Positions 49,265 through 60,800 of a stretch of DNA of 64,000 nucleotides are shown here, piece by piece. This DNA is from Prosapia bicincta (lineage: Eukaryota; Arthropoda; Insecta; Hemiptera; Cercopidae). A program made the translations under genes and the position numbers. The stretch's first letter is position 1. The number at the start of each line of letters is the position of its first letter. The notes under the pieces are model-generated. The model was not told where the DNA came from, ran no database searches, and saw only the letters and a list, made by a program, of their open reading frames with translations. Location: assembly GCA_036971475.1 (NCBI GenBank), contig JBAIZL010000001.1:143210192-143274191 (forward strand). The letters are read 5' to 3'.

Positions 49265-49860
49265 TTCCGATATACGATATAACGACAAACATTATATTTA
49301 ATGACTTCAAACATTCCAATATAGAATTAGAAGCTTTATGAGTTGAACATATGTGGATGTATATGCCTTCTAACTGTAGAACTGTATACGTTTGGTTTAT
49401 ATATGCGATATAACGGCAAACATTATATTTAATGACTTCAAACATTCCAATATAGAATTAGACACTTTATGAGTTGAACATGTGTGGATGAACATGACTT
49501 CTAACTGTAGAACTGTATACGTTTGGTTTTCTACATACGACATAACGACAAACATTATATTTAATGACTTCAAACATTCCAATATAGAATTAAATGCTTT
49601 ATGAGTTTTACATATGTGGATGTACATGCCTTCTAACAGTATAACTGTATAAGTTTGGTTTTCTATATACGATATAACGGCAAACATTATATTTAATGAC
49701 TTCAAACATTCCAATATAGAATTAGACGCTTTATGAGTTGAACATATGTGGATGTACATGACTTCTAATTGTAGAACTGTATACGTTTTTTTTCTATATA
49801 CGATATAACGGCAAACATTATATTTAATGACTTCAAACATACGAATATAGAATTATAAGT
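49265..49860 (+). repeat. 132-bp satellite array, part 2 (5 units)
   Basis: Anchors 'aatatagaatta' at 49318, 49449, 49581, 49713 and 49844. The last unit grades directly into dispersed repeat R1 ('ataagttttacgagctggaa'). Confidence 0.95.
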
Positions 49861-50045
49861 TTTACGAGCTGGAAATATCTGGGTGTATATGATTAGACAC
49901 AATGTTTTATGAATGCGCAAGTTGCCCTGGTAACCACGAGGATAGTTTTGACAGCTAGGAGATATTTAAGTAGGTCAGGATCGTTTTTCACTGTTAGAAC
50001 GGTTAGGCACATATCATAATTACTCACAAGTATTCTGTCAATTAT
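49815..50045 (+). repeat. Dispersed repeat R1, copy 4 (block B)
   Basis: 'ataagttttacgagctggaa', 'atgttttatgaatgcgcaag', 'ccctggtaaccacgagg' and 'gttagaacggttaggcacat' match 20.95-21.16 kb in block A, at the corresponding collinear position. Confidence 0.8.
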
Positions 50046-52950
50046 ATTTACAAAGTATTAAATCTAATATAAATTCAAACATAATCTCAAAGAATAACTA
50101 AATATTTTCTCATAAAATGGGTGAAGGAACTTATAAAATGAATAATAGGTTTTACATATATAGATAAATAAACAAATAATATACTTACATTATTAGCTGA
50201 AAACCATAAACAATAAAAAAATTAAAAATGTCCTTAAACATCCTCAATTTACTATTTGCTGTAAGAATAGTGTAAAGATAATTTCCCTTCATTTACAATT
50301 TAGGCCTTGATAAATATTGTAAATTTTTATCTACACAGTATTTTTGAATATCATGACATAACATTTCTAAACACCTTTTTAAGTATAAGTACAAGTGTCT
50401 CCTGTAGACGTTATTGACCGTTACATGATATATCTCAATTGCCTGCTTGGAAGAATGTTTACAGAACGCTTAATTACGGCGTTTCAACTTCGATAGGTGA
50501 GTGTTGCGACTAAACACATTTCCCTTCCATAAAATTTGTTTGAGTATATTCGATATCTCTAAACCAAACTATTGCAAAAGCGGGGGGGTGATACATGAAT
50601 TCTAGAAACTAAACAAATCGTTGATGTATGGCACAAAAGCGTGTTGGGTTAAAGCCACATTAAGGAAGAACCAATACATCCTGATTTCACCGCCATAATC
50701 TCGGCTGAAGTAATTTGCGACTAATATAATATGCTGCTAAATGTAAAGCTGTTCTACCAAACCATGCACTGGAATATTGTTTAAATATTCACACTTTAAT
50801 TAAATTTTTGAAGTTGTTACGGCAAAATGGCTGCTGTGAAAGACGTTTAACAGTGGTAAAAACTAATTCAACCGCGTCTCACTCGATATAAATAAATGAC
50901 CAACTACAAAGATCACATTCACGTCCCTTTATATCATTCTTCGTATATAAATTACATTGAACAAAACTATTAAATTCTCATTTTTCTTACAAAAATATTA
51001 CCACTATCAGTAGTTCCTTCTACGTCCTTGTAAACAGAATAACTTTGTATTGTGCCTATAATGTTTTGCTAGTAAAAAACTCTTAAATATAACTCTTACT
51101 AAATTACGTTTTAGTCACGTTTATTAGGTCTATATAAATAAAGAGTTATAAACATATACATTTATTTATGATCATAATACAAATCATGATACAGAAATAA
51201 TAAATAGGGCTAAAAATAAATTGTTTTTAGTATTCTATTTGTCATTTAATATTATATATTATTAAAAATGTCAACATGCGCATTAGTTATTTGTTTATGA
51301 AGTAAAGACCAGAGTGATAAAATGTAAAGTTTATGGTTGGCTCTTAATTTTTCATTATAAGTAACTATATTTTGAAAATCTGATTGCGACTTTGCATATT
51401 GCACAGGGTTTCTCAAATATTCAGGTAAATTCTAGAAGGCTGTAAATTACGTAAGAAAGCAACAAAAAGTCCATGAAATTAGTAAATTTTTACAAAATTA
51501 AATAATTTCACTTATCTGTTTTTAAAAAATTATATGGAGGTTTATCTTTTGAAAGTGAAAATATTTTTCGAAAAGCTTTATACCACCAGGACCTTAATAT
51601 TTAAGGTTTAGAAAGTGGTAACACGAGAAATCTAATTAAAACTGATATAGAGAGGGGTTAGCTATAATAGAGTGACTGTAGCCTTGGTTTTATATTTTAT
51701 TGTCTGTAGATCTTTATTGTTTTACATTTTGTTAAAATATTTTTTCTTGTTCTTGTTTTTGTATATGTTACCCTTTAGTTGCATGTTTAGATCTAGTCTA
51801 GTTTTTTTATTGACAGAAGTTTATCAATTACCGTGTTCAAGTCTAAACTACATAAAATATACTTTGAAACAGTACAGTAATATTTACATTTATACTTACA
51901 ATTTTACTTGGCTTCATAGTTTTTACCCATTAACTTATATTATGAATGATTCCAGTATAATAACATTATTCTTTTAGATGTGATTGTTTATATATTTATA
52001 ACAGATTTAGTTGCAGTTTTAAAACTATTCGTTTACTTTAAGGTATGATAAAGTGTGCTCGAAATGTTCCTTAAATACAATAAAACTTTCGAAATGTAAA
52101 GGAAACGATTATGTTTCTAATATTTTAATTTATCTCAATATTTCGCGAATTCTGCAAACTATATGATGTAGTTTAATAAGAAGTGGCGTGACGCTCTTTA
52201 AAGGTTTGACACTTATAAGTGTATGTTTTCAAAGGATTTGCAAAGGCATTATAATGAAATTTAATATAAATATATTTTTGTTAAGTTAACTTCTCTATCT
52301 CTCTTTTCCACATTTATATAGAACTTAATCGAAATAATTTAACAATAAATAAAACACCTAATTCCTCCTGTCAGACTTCATTTAAAATACTTTATTATAT
52401 TAAATATGAAGGCAATTCTTTATATTTATTGGGAAAATTAACTCTGACAAGGGCATAGACTTTGTGGACTAGGACATTTGTTCAGAAAAGGTTAGGGTGA
52501 CATAGATAAGAGTTTGGGATAGAGTGGTGGAAAATAACGACTCGGCCCAAAACGCTTTTCGCAATTTATTCCTGCCTTGCTGCGTCTGCCGTTCTTTTTC
52601 CTTATCTTAGGAACTTTCTTGTGGCAAAGCAAATCGAAAATTGTTAAAATGCTCTTTAACGTCTATCAATATTTGAGTACTTAGGAGACTCTTTTCATTC
52701 CTTACGAATTTTTTCGCGCTGGAATTATCAAAGTACGTACATATGCATATAGAGTCAAAATTTATTTATGTGTTGTAATTTAAGTATTGTAGTTAGTTGT
52801 GTATCTTGCTTTTGCTAATATTGTAAATTTACAATAGCTAGTAAAATAGCTAGCTGGTTTAATGTAATTGTAATAAGTTTTTCTTAGGATTAGATAATAA
52901 AGAAATCATTTATCAAGATGTTTAGTACCATATTGGCTCAAATTAGGCAG
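50046..52950 (+). repeat. Block B segment 4 (paralog of 24.68-27.46 kb)
   Basis: Continues directly from R1 copy 4, whereas in block A the 3.5-kb composite insertion separates them. Shared landmarks are listed at the block A counterpart. The open frame at 51672-51977 (+) is not conserved in block A. Confidence 0.8.
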
Positions 52951-53293
52951 TTGAATGATATTCGGCCAGAAGAGAGCCTGTTGTAACCTTATCCAAGAAA
53001 ATGTATTTGCCATTCCGAGATATCTGAATGTTCTTTCTTTTTTACATTAAGTACTATACTTTTATTTGCTTAAAAAACGAAGAAAATTTGAAAGGAAGCG
53101 AAACAAATTACATTTTTAAGAGAAAATATGATACTAAGATTTTAAGTTATAAACAATACTTGAAAGTGATATAAAATAAACTAAATTATGATATTAATAT
53201 AAATATTATATTGATTTAAAATATTTAGTGTTTGAATAAGTATCTATGAACGTCAACCCAATTATATATTTTTTCATAAGTACAAATCATATA

Positions 53294-53294
<1 letters not shown>
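52951..53294. other. No feature recognised
   Basis: AT-rich sequence between the end of block B homology and a TA tract. Confidence 0.4.

Positions 53295-53354
<60 letters not shown>
53295..53354. repeat. (TA)n microsatellite
   Basis: Uninterrupted TA run of 60 bases. Confidence 0.97.
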
Positions 53355-53358
<4 letters not shown>

Positions 53359-53885
53359 CTTAACGTGTTCGTAGACGATGTCAATTGTATTTATTTCTAT
53401 TGTACCCTGCTAACAAGAATACAGTATTTATTGAAGTGTATGAAAGAACAATACTATCTATAATTGATATACCCTAACAAATTATTCAAAAAATAGAGAA
53501 GAATGACAACATAGTCAAAATTCATTTTTAATAGTAGAGGTTACCGGTGTCTACTGTACTTGCCTCAAATAGGGTCTACCATCAGCTGTGTATTATTTTA
53601 TACTACTTTTACATTACCGTACTAGAAGTTTTACTGTGTCAGTCAATTTAAGTGTTGGGTATTTATACCATTCATTGTTTTCATTTTTATTTAGGAAAGG
53701 ATGCAAACCCTTTAATCGGGGATATCTCTATCGGTGGAAGTTACATATTCACTTTTATTTAAGTAATGATTGGCCTAATAATGGGTATATCTAACGACAT
53801 ATACCTGTAATGCATATATTCCTGCATAAGACGTATAAACACGCGAAAAAAAGTAAAACTATAGAAGTATTATCATCAGAGGGTT
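53355..53885. other. No feature recognised
   Basis: AT-rich. The open frame at 53588-53794 (+) has no recognisable motif. Confidence 0.4.
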
Positions 53886-53893
53886 GTCTAGAG
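53886..53893. repeat. 8-bp target-site duplication, left (GTCTAGAG)
   Basis: Identical to 54264-54271 at the other end of the hAT element. Confidence 0.9.
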
Positions 53894-54263
53894 CCGGGCC
53901 TCCAACCTACGGCCCGCGGGCCATATCCGGTGTGCAGACAGTTTTATTTAAGCCCGCGTAGATCTAGCATACTGAAAAACAATATTTTGTTAATAAATTT
54001 CCTATTAAGCATTTGTATCTATAAATATGAGTACAGTGCTTGTAACTTACTTCTAATTTCTATTCTCTATATGTGTAATACTAGTTGTAAATAAGTGTAA
54101 AACTAAGCAAGAATATCTCAAAAACCAACACCGAGATCTTGATTAAAAAAAACAGCGTGGATATGTGGGGGGCTAGACTTTATGCCCTGAAATATTATCG
54201 GCCCGCCTTACCTCTAAAGGTTTTCGATGTGGCCCTTCAGGAAAAAAAGGTTAGAGACCCCTG
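53894..54263. mobile_element. Nonautonomous hAT element (MITE), 370 bp
   Basis: The right end reads 'ggttagagacccctg', i.e. CAGGGGTCTCTAACC on the other strand. The left end is 'ccgggcctccaacctacggc', a degenerate partner, followed by 'ccgcgggccatatccgg'. Ends beginning CAGGGGT with a following CGGCCCGCGGGCC word are characteristic of a group of hAT/Charlie-type elements. Perfect 8-bp duplications (GTCTAGAG) at 53886-53893 and 54264-54271 match the hAT target-site length. It carries no transposase frame; the open frames overlapping it are incidental. Confidence 0.9.
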
Positions 54264-54271
54264 GTCTAGAG
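54264..54271. repeat. 8-bp target-site duplication, right (GTCTAGAG)
   Basis: Identical to the left flank at 53886-53893. Confidence 0.9.
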
Positions 54272-54921
54272 AAAAATGTGCAGTGTGTATACCAATGCGT
54301 GTAAAAAAGAACATATGTTCTTGAGAAGCGTACACACTATTCCCAACAAATTTCGCATTGCAGAGGAGGTGTGACAAATGAAGGGACACGCCCGGGATCG
54401 CATACAAAATTATAAACCTGAAACATAAAATGTATCCAAATCAAATAGTAAACATATTCGTGTTGTAAGTCTAAACTATTAAAAACATTTTTTTTTAATT
54501 TACAGAAATAAATTAACTTCTAAATATGAAATTTATTTTTATCACTTAATCTTTGTTAGAAAAACTTTTCAACAATGAGGGGTATAGTTTTGGTATTAAT
54601 ATTTGTCGGCTTTCGGTAATAATATGTAACAATTAGCATCTCTGTGTGAAAGGTAGATGAAATGAAGAAAATAAGCCGTACCGGGAATATCAATAATTGT
54701 CGAAAATTAAAGTAAAACAAAATACATGTGTCTTATAATGATAAGAATAATGAGTCATAGTAACTGATGTAAACCTGCCCTACACGAGAGTATACAACTA
54801 TGCATAAACAAGAATATATATTTTTATGAGAAGACAAATGTGTTGGAAAGACAGTTATTCTTGTAATGATATTCTCTTTTATGTTATATATGAATAACTA
54901 AGCTACTAATACAGATTTTTC

Positions 54922-54926
<5 letters not shown>
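54272..54926. other. No feature recognised
   Basis: AT-rich sequence without a motif. Confidence 0.4.
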
Positions 54927-54959
<33 letters not shown>

Positions 54960-55020
54960 TAGATTATATAGATATATATAGATATATGTAGATTATATAG
55001 ATGTAGATATATATATATAT
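54927..55020. repeat. (TA)n and GATATA low-complexity tract
   Basis: TA run to 54957, then degenerate 'agattatatagatatatata' repeats to 55020. Confidence 0.9.
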
Positions 55021-57407
55021 CGTTTAAAATTAGTATAAATTAAAAGTTGTAGTAAGTAATTAGATTCATCGATGGAGAAAAAAACCTATCAATATGAGCA
55101 CCAAAAATTGCAATATTATAAAAATATGTAGCTTACGTATAACCAAGGACAAAATTAACTAGTCGTTCCCTATCGTTAGCCAGTTCGCAACGACTTTGTC
55201 CTGTAGAAGCAAATAGCTTACTACTATTGCAATTTCGTCTTGTTCTAGCTTATAAGAAATTAATTTATTTTGGGTTGGTGATATTTAAAAAAAATAATAA
55301 AATAATATTTTATGAATGGGATAAAAGGATTGATGTGATTCCCGTGTTGCCTGAAGAATTCCTAATATCTATGAACCTGGTAGATTGGTTTGTTAGTATC
55401 TCCATGTACCTCTATGTGAGAATAGGGATAGTTGGAATCCATGCAGTATCCGTTACGTTGGAGGGCTAGTTAAATGGACACCTAATAAAAGGTGGCATTA
55501 TAAAATAGGTTATTCGTAAGAGGAGACAGGTTTCGGGTATATAGATAAAGAGTTTAGTGAAACGAAATCAATTTAAATATGATACACAAAATATGTTTTC
55601 TAACAAAAAAATAATTTTCAAAATTGATAAAACTTAAACGTTTTGTAAGTACTTGTGTTAGGTTTTTATGAGCATGTAACTGTATTTTGTAAAAGCATAT
55701 ACATATTTGTATCGGATAAACTACCTGACAGACGATAATGCATCATATATATTTATTCAGCACATTAACATGCACAGCACGTGTTTGTCTAAATTTCAAA
55801 GCATGAGGTGAGGTTGCGGAATACGCTGAAAGTTTTATGGTAGCTGAATATAAATTAACTAGCTGCATAAATTATTAAACCATGCATACAAAGCGTATTT
55901 TGTGTCGTGATATGTTCGGTTTATTTGAGTTATTTTAGTCCGTAAACAGTATTAATTATCTGTTATTATTATTTTATTATTATTAATTTTACATTCGTAC
56001 TATTTTATTTTATTGATGTACAATGTTAGTAGAAACTTTTTTGCAGGAAAAATGTTACTATTCGAAAGCGGTAATAGTTGTTAAGAACCTCTATTTGGCT
56101 TTTCAAATGGTAGCAAGAGTTTCATAATCTACTGTAAAGTATTTATCCTTTTTTTACCATCGAAATAATGTGTGCGGTACATGCGATTAGGAATTATGGG
56201 ATAAAAGGAAAAAGATATAGCACGGATTTTAAAAGTGTCTTCATGGTAACTAGTAATTATTTATAAAACAATTAAAAACAGGTAAACTAACATCATAAAA
56301 GAAAATTCGTAAAAAATAACCAGAACAATATGTATTATAAATTTTTATTTACGTTGTGTTATATCTAGACATTTTTTCCGATTTAGGAACCAAAATCCAG
56401 GTTTATATACACATACCCGTTTTCACGAATTCAGGATTCATTCAACTGCATTGAAAGTAGTTGTAACTTATAGCTGATTTGTTGCTGAACTACTATAGGC
56501 GAAAATGAGAATGACTAAAGTTTTTGGTAATAGAAATTTGAAAGACAATTCATGGCAAATACTATGATGTGTGGTTACTTCTAAAGAGTGAATTAGTTTT
56601 GAAATGAATTAAAATACGTTTTGCTATTGTTGAATTTAGTAAGAATAGTCATTATATAAAATATGAATATTTGTTGTTATATCCTTCTGTTTCTTACTAT
56701 GAATGAAATTTTTACTTACAATCATAAACCACAGTTGTTCGAAGTTGCATCAATTATAATTTAGCAAGGGCGTCATTTCTAGGAATTTATGTATTCTTCA
56801 GGAATAATAATAAACATTTGACTCCCTAAAGAAACAAAAAACAATGAAGAATAGAGATATCGATGAAAATAACTTTAAACTAAATTTAATAATGCTTTTA
56901 GAAATACTTATTGACAAATATTCTAAAACTTACAATTAACTACCAATGTAGACAAGATAATTTTATACAATTTTAAAATATTCTTTTCTTATGTATTTTG
57001 AAGAATGAAGAGATTAGCTATATATTACATCGATAAATAAAATAGAGATGATACAATAACATTTATATGGAAAACTTAGAGTTAAAAGAAAGTCTTTGGA
57101 CGTAACGTTATAAAACACACGAAAGTATTGCAGACATAGGAAAAATATATTGATCTCCTTTACAAATCATTTTGATTAAAATACATATGATTTGGAAAAT
57201 TTTACGTTTATAAATTGTTTATCAAATGACACTTAAGAGACAAATAGGCCTGATACAATGTGGGTACAATACAAAGGCAAATACAAAACCTACAGTCTAG
57301 AAACGATCAATATTAGGGAAATATTGCATTTATTTATAAGAAGATTAATATGGTGAGATAAAAATAATTCAAATGATTCTTTTAAATATATAACCGTAAT
57401 TAAAGGA

Positions 57408-57410
<3 letters not shown>
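55021..57410. other. Long stretch without a recognised gene
   Basis: AT-rich. The open frame at 55227-55469 (+) is 80 codons without a motif or splice context that I can support. Confidence 0.4.

Positions 57411-57469
<59 letters not shown>
57411..57469. repeat. (TA)n microsatellite
   Basis: TA run of 59 bases abutting a foldback element. Confidence 0.97.
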
Positions 57470-57472
<3 letters not shown>

Positions 57473-57473
<1 letters not shown>

Positions 57474-57608
57474 CAATATAGGTTATTCAAATACAAGAAT
57501 ATTTAATAATTTATATCCTGATTCTTGATAATGTTGGTACTGTTTACCAACGAAAAGCTTTGGATATAAATTAATAAATATTTTTGTATTTGAATAACCT
57601 ATGTGGTT
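57473..57608. repeat. Foldback element F1, copy 2 (left arm partly deleted)
   Basis: Arms 57473-57516 ('ggttattcaaatacaagaat') and 57565-57608 ('atttgaataacctatg') are inverted. The centre keeps 'gttggtactgtttaccaac' then 'gaaaagcttt', identical over the hairpin to copy 1 at 11.78 kb. Upstream of it the core reads TTGATAATG rather than CTGATGATG, so the hammerhead-like core is broken here. 'aaacaagaaaagg' leads into the next TA tract. Confidence 0.85.
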
Positions 57609-57631
57609 TTAAATTATTAAACAAGAAAAGG

Positions 57632-57634
<3 letters not shown>

Positions 57635-57691
<57 letters not shown>
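57635..57691. repeat. (TA)n microsatellite
   Basis: TA run of 57 bases between two foldback elements. Confidence 0.97.
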
Positions 57692-57695
<4 letters not shown>

Positions 57696-57960
57696 GGTTA
57701 AATACCACTTTCACAAACAAGAATTATTAATTTGTTATTTCCATAGATTGAAGCTTTTTGCTAATTGTAGTATCAGCATTATCCAAATTTTCTAAAAACC
57801 TATAGTTCAATGACTGCACCTGGACTAGATCCAGAGTCCCGATGTACTAATAGAGCAATAAGATACTTAATCTTTTTATAATGCTGATATTACCAATCAG
57901 ACAAAGCTTCGATGCATGAAAAAAAGCAAAATCAAAATCATTCTTGTTTTTAAAAATATT
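57692..57960. repeat. Foldback element F4
   Basis: Left arm from about 57712 ('acaaacaagaattattaatt', 'gaagctttttgctaatt', 'tatcagcattat') pairs with right arm about 57880-57955 ('ataatgctgatatta', 'aaagcttcgatgcatg', 'attcttgtttttaaa'). The right arm runs straight into the inverted hairpin copy that follows. Again the ACAAGAAT box lies next to a TA tract. Confidence 0.75.
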
Positions 57961-58140
57961 AGAATCTCATCTAGCATTGACTAGGTGAACGCAACCCACT
58001 AGGTGAACTAGTTGAAGAACATTCGCACTTCAACTTTTGTTGGGTTCATCTAGTCAATGCTAGATGAGATTTTAGCGAAACGTCAGAACTGCGATTTTAT
58101 GCGCTGCAAAATGAACGGATGTTCTCCGGTTAGTAACTAG
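57961..58140 (+). repeat. Inverted pair of hairpin-GAAAC repeat (copy C)
   Basis: 'aatctcatctagcattgact' at 57963 is the reverse complement of 'agtcaatgctagatgagatt' at about 58053-58072. The right-hand member continues as 'ttagcgaaacgtcagaactg' and 'ctgcaaaatgaacggatg', matching copies A and B. The left member is truncated. So the unit is present head to head, as is common for Penelope-like insertions. Confidence 0.75.
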
Positions 58141-58619
58141 TCATCATGTATTTCATTTTGCAACAATATGCCAGCCACTTGAAGGAGTGAAGTATATATG
58201 TTTTTCGTCGTGTATAATTTATTTCTAATAAACATGATACTACTCCATGTACTTTAATTTCATAAAATCTTAAAAATACAAAATTGACTGAAATACTATC
58301 AATACGGCAGCATTTCATTTATGCATCAATATGGCAGCCAGTGTATATTTTCGTTCAGTCTAATAACAATATGGCAGCCGGTGTGTATATTATTCCCACG
58401 CCACTAACGATACGAGAACCAACAGTGTTGCAACTATGGTGCGACTGTCTGACTAGTCAAATGTTTATACTGTAAGACACTGGGTGTGTGTAATCACGGT
58501 GAAAACATAAACATTAGAATGTCCCTTCTTCATTTCAGCTGGCCAATTGTTTACTCAACTCACATAAGTCCTGGTTGTTAGTTTTCATAAACGTGTACAA
58601 CTATCGAAAGCTGACGGGG
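58141..58619. other. No gene recognised; short direct repeat
   Basis: 'caatatggcagcc' followed by 'gtgt' occurs at 58327 and 58367, 40 bases apart. Otherwise nothing recognised. Confidence 0.5.
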
Positions 58620-60800
58620 ATAGAAGTGAACAAAATTTAACGGGGATGGACAGGTGGGGCTCTATGGGAGTTGTAAAGGAGTGACTTGGGGTCAACATAA
58701 CAGATGGCAAAAAAATCTAGAAAATGATCAGTCGGCGGGTTTTAATGGCGCTGAGACTTTTACCGTTATCGAACGCCATAGGGATATACGGGTGGTCCTC
58801 TATGGGAGTAGCAAATGATGAATTGGAGTATAAATGTGAGAAGGCAAAACAAAGCTAGAGTATGATCAATCTTAGTGTTTTTTCGGTTGCTGAATCCAAT
58901 ACCGTCTTCCATATCAATCGGGAATGCACGGGTGTGGCTCTACGGGAGTAGAAAAGGGGTGAATTGGGGTAAAATTGTCAGAAGGCAAAAAAAAACAATT
59001 GAAATGAACATTCGGGTGGTTTTTAATGGTGCTGAGTCGTTTACCGTAATCGATCGTCAATGTGAATATACGGGTGATCCTCTACGGGAATAGCAAATGA
59101 TGAATTGGAGTATATTTGTGACAAGGCAAAACAAAGCTAGAATATGATAAATCTTAGTGTTTTGGAGAGTGCTGAGTGGAATACCGCCTTCAATATTATA
59201 AGGAGATGCACGGGTGTGGCTCTACGGGAGTGGAAAGGGGTGAATTGGGGTAAAATTGTCAGAAGGCAAAGAAACAATGGAAAATGATCACTCGGGGTGT
59301 TTTAAAGGTGGTGAGTCTTTTACCGTTATCGAAAGTCAATGGAGGAACACGGGTGATCCTCTAAGGGAGTAGCAAATGATGAATTGGAGTATAAATGTGA
59401 GAAAGCAAAACAAAGCTAGAGTATGATCAATCTTAGTGTTTTATAGGTTGCTGAGTCCAATACAGTCTTCCATATTAATCGGAAATGCACGGGTGTGGCT
59501 CTACGGAAGCAGAAAAGGGGTGAATTGGGGTAAAATTGTCAGAAGGCAAAAAACAATTGAAAATAATCATTCGGGTGGTTTTTAATGGTGCTGAGTCGTT
59601 TACCGTAATCGAACGTCAATGTGAATATACGGGTGACCCTCTATGGGAATAGCAAATGATGAATTGGGGGTATAATTGTGAGAAGGCAAAAAAAACTAGA
59701 AAATGATAAATCGTAGTTTTTTATAGGCTACTGAGTCCAATACCACCTTCAATATTAAACGGGGATGCTCGGTTGTTGCTCTACGAGAGTAGGAAATTGG
59801 TAAATTGGGGTAAAATTGTCAGAAGGCAAAAAAACAATTGAAAATGATCATTCGAGTGGGTTTTAATGGTGCTGAGTCTTTAACCGTTATCGAACGTCAA
59901 TGGGGATACACGTGTGACCATCTATGGGAGTAGCAAATGATGAATTGGGGTATAATTGTGAGAAAGCAAAAAAAAACTAGAAAATGATCAATGGTAATGT
60001 TCTGGAGGGTGCTGAGTCCAATAACGCCTAGAATATTAAACGGGGATGCTCGGTTGTTGCTCTACGAGAGTAGAAAGGGGTAAATTGGGGTAAAATTGTC
60101 AGAAGGCAAAAAAAAACAATGGAAAATGATCACTCGGGGGGTTTTAAAGGTGGTGAGTCTTTTACCGTTATCGAAAGTCAATGGAGATACACGGATGATC
60201 ATCTATGGGAGTAGCAAATGATGAATTGGAGTATAAATGTGAGAAGGCAAAACAAAGCTAGAATATGATCAATCTTAGTGTTTTTTCGGTTGCTGAATCC
60301 AATACCGTCTTCCATATCAATCGGGAATGCACGGGTGTGGCTCTACGGGAGTAGAAAAGGGGTGAATTGGGGTAAAATTGTCAGAAGGCAAAAAAAAACA
60401 ATTGATATGAACATTCGGGTGGTTTTTAATGGTGCTGAGTCGTTTACCGTAATCGAACGTCAATGTGAATATACGGGTGATCCTCTACGGGAATAGCAAA
60501 TGATGAATTGGAGTATATTTGTGACAAGGCAAAACAAAGCTAGAATATGATAAATTGTAGTGTTTTGGATTGTGCTGAGTCCAATACCGTCATTAAAAGC
60601 TAATGGGAATATGAGAGTGTGGTTCTACGGGAGTAGAAAGGGTGGTTAATTTTTATGAAAATGTCAGATACTAGAAAAAATGTCTAGTAAAATAATACTC
60701 TGGGTTTGTAAGGGGTGACTCCAATTTCGTCATCGAAAGTCAAGGATAACGCACTTGTGAGTTTTCGAGAGTGCGATCCCAGACACTGTTAAAAAAATAG
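58620..60800 (+). repeat. ~140-bp satellite, about 16 monomers in A/B dimers with a 1.4-kb higher-order repeat
   Basis: Anchors at the GTG of 'gggtgtggctctacggg' (type A) or 'gggtgatcctctacggg' (type B) fall at 58654, 58792, 58932, 59074, 59214, 59353, 59493, 59633, 59773, 59914, 60054, 60195, 60335, 60477 and 60617, with a degenerate one near 60753. Monomers alternate: type A ends 'gtagaaaaggggtgaattgg', type B 'agcaaatgatgaattggagt'. The segment 58861-59160 is nearly identical to 60264-60563, a shift of 1403 bases (10 monomers). Edge monomers are the most diverged. GC- and CpG-richer than the rest of the window. Not coding: short frames inside are not kept between monomers. Confidence 0.97.

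Noticed and set aside
47930..49840. Series of minus-strand proteins with a 44-residue repeat
   Set aside because: They arise from a 132-bp satellite; 131-bp units shift the frame and there is no start or splice context. Annotated as satellite instead.
58875..60496. Two nearly identical 72-codon frames 1403 bases apart
   Set aside because: They lie in the ~140-bp satellite. Their similarity reflects the higher-order repeat, not a duplicated gene.
58620..60800. CENP-B box in the satellite monomer
   Set aside because: TTCGGG words are present but the full 17-base box pattern is not.
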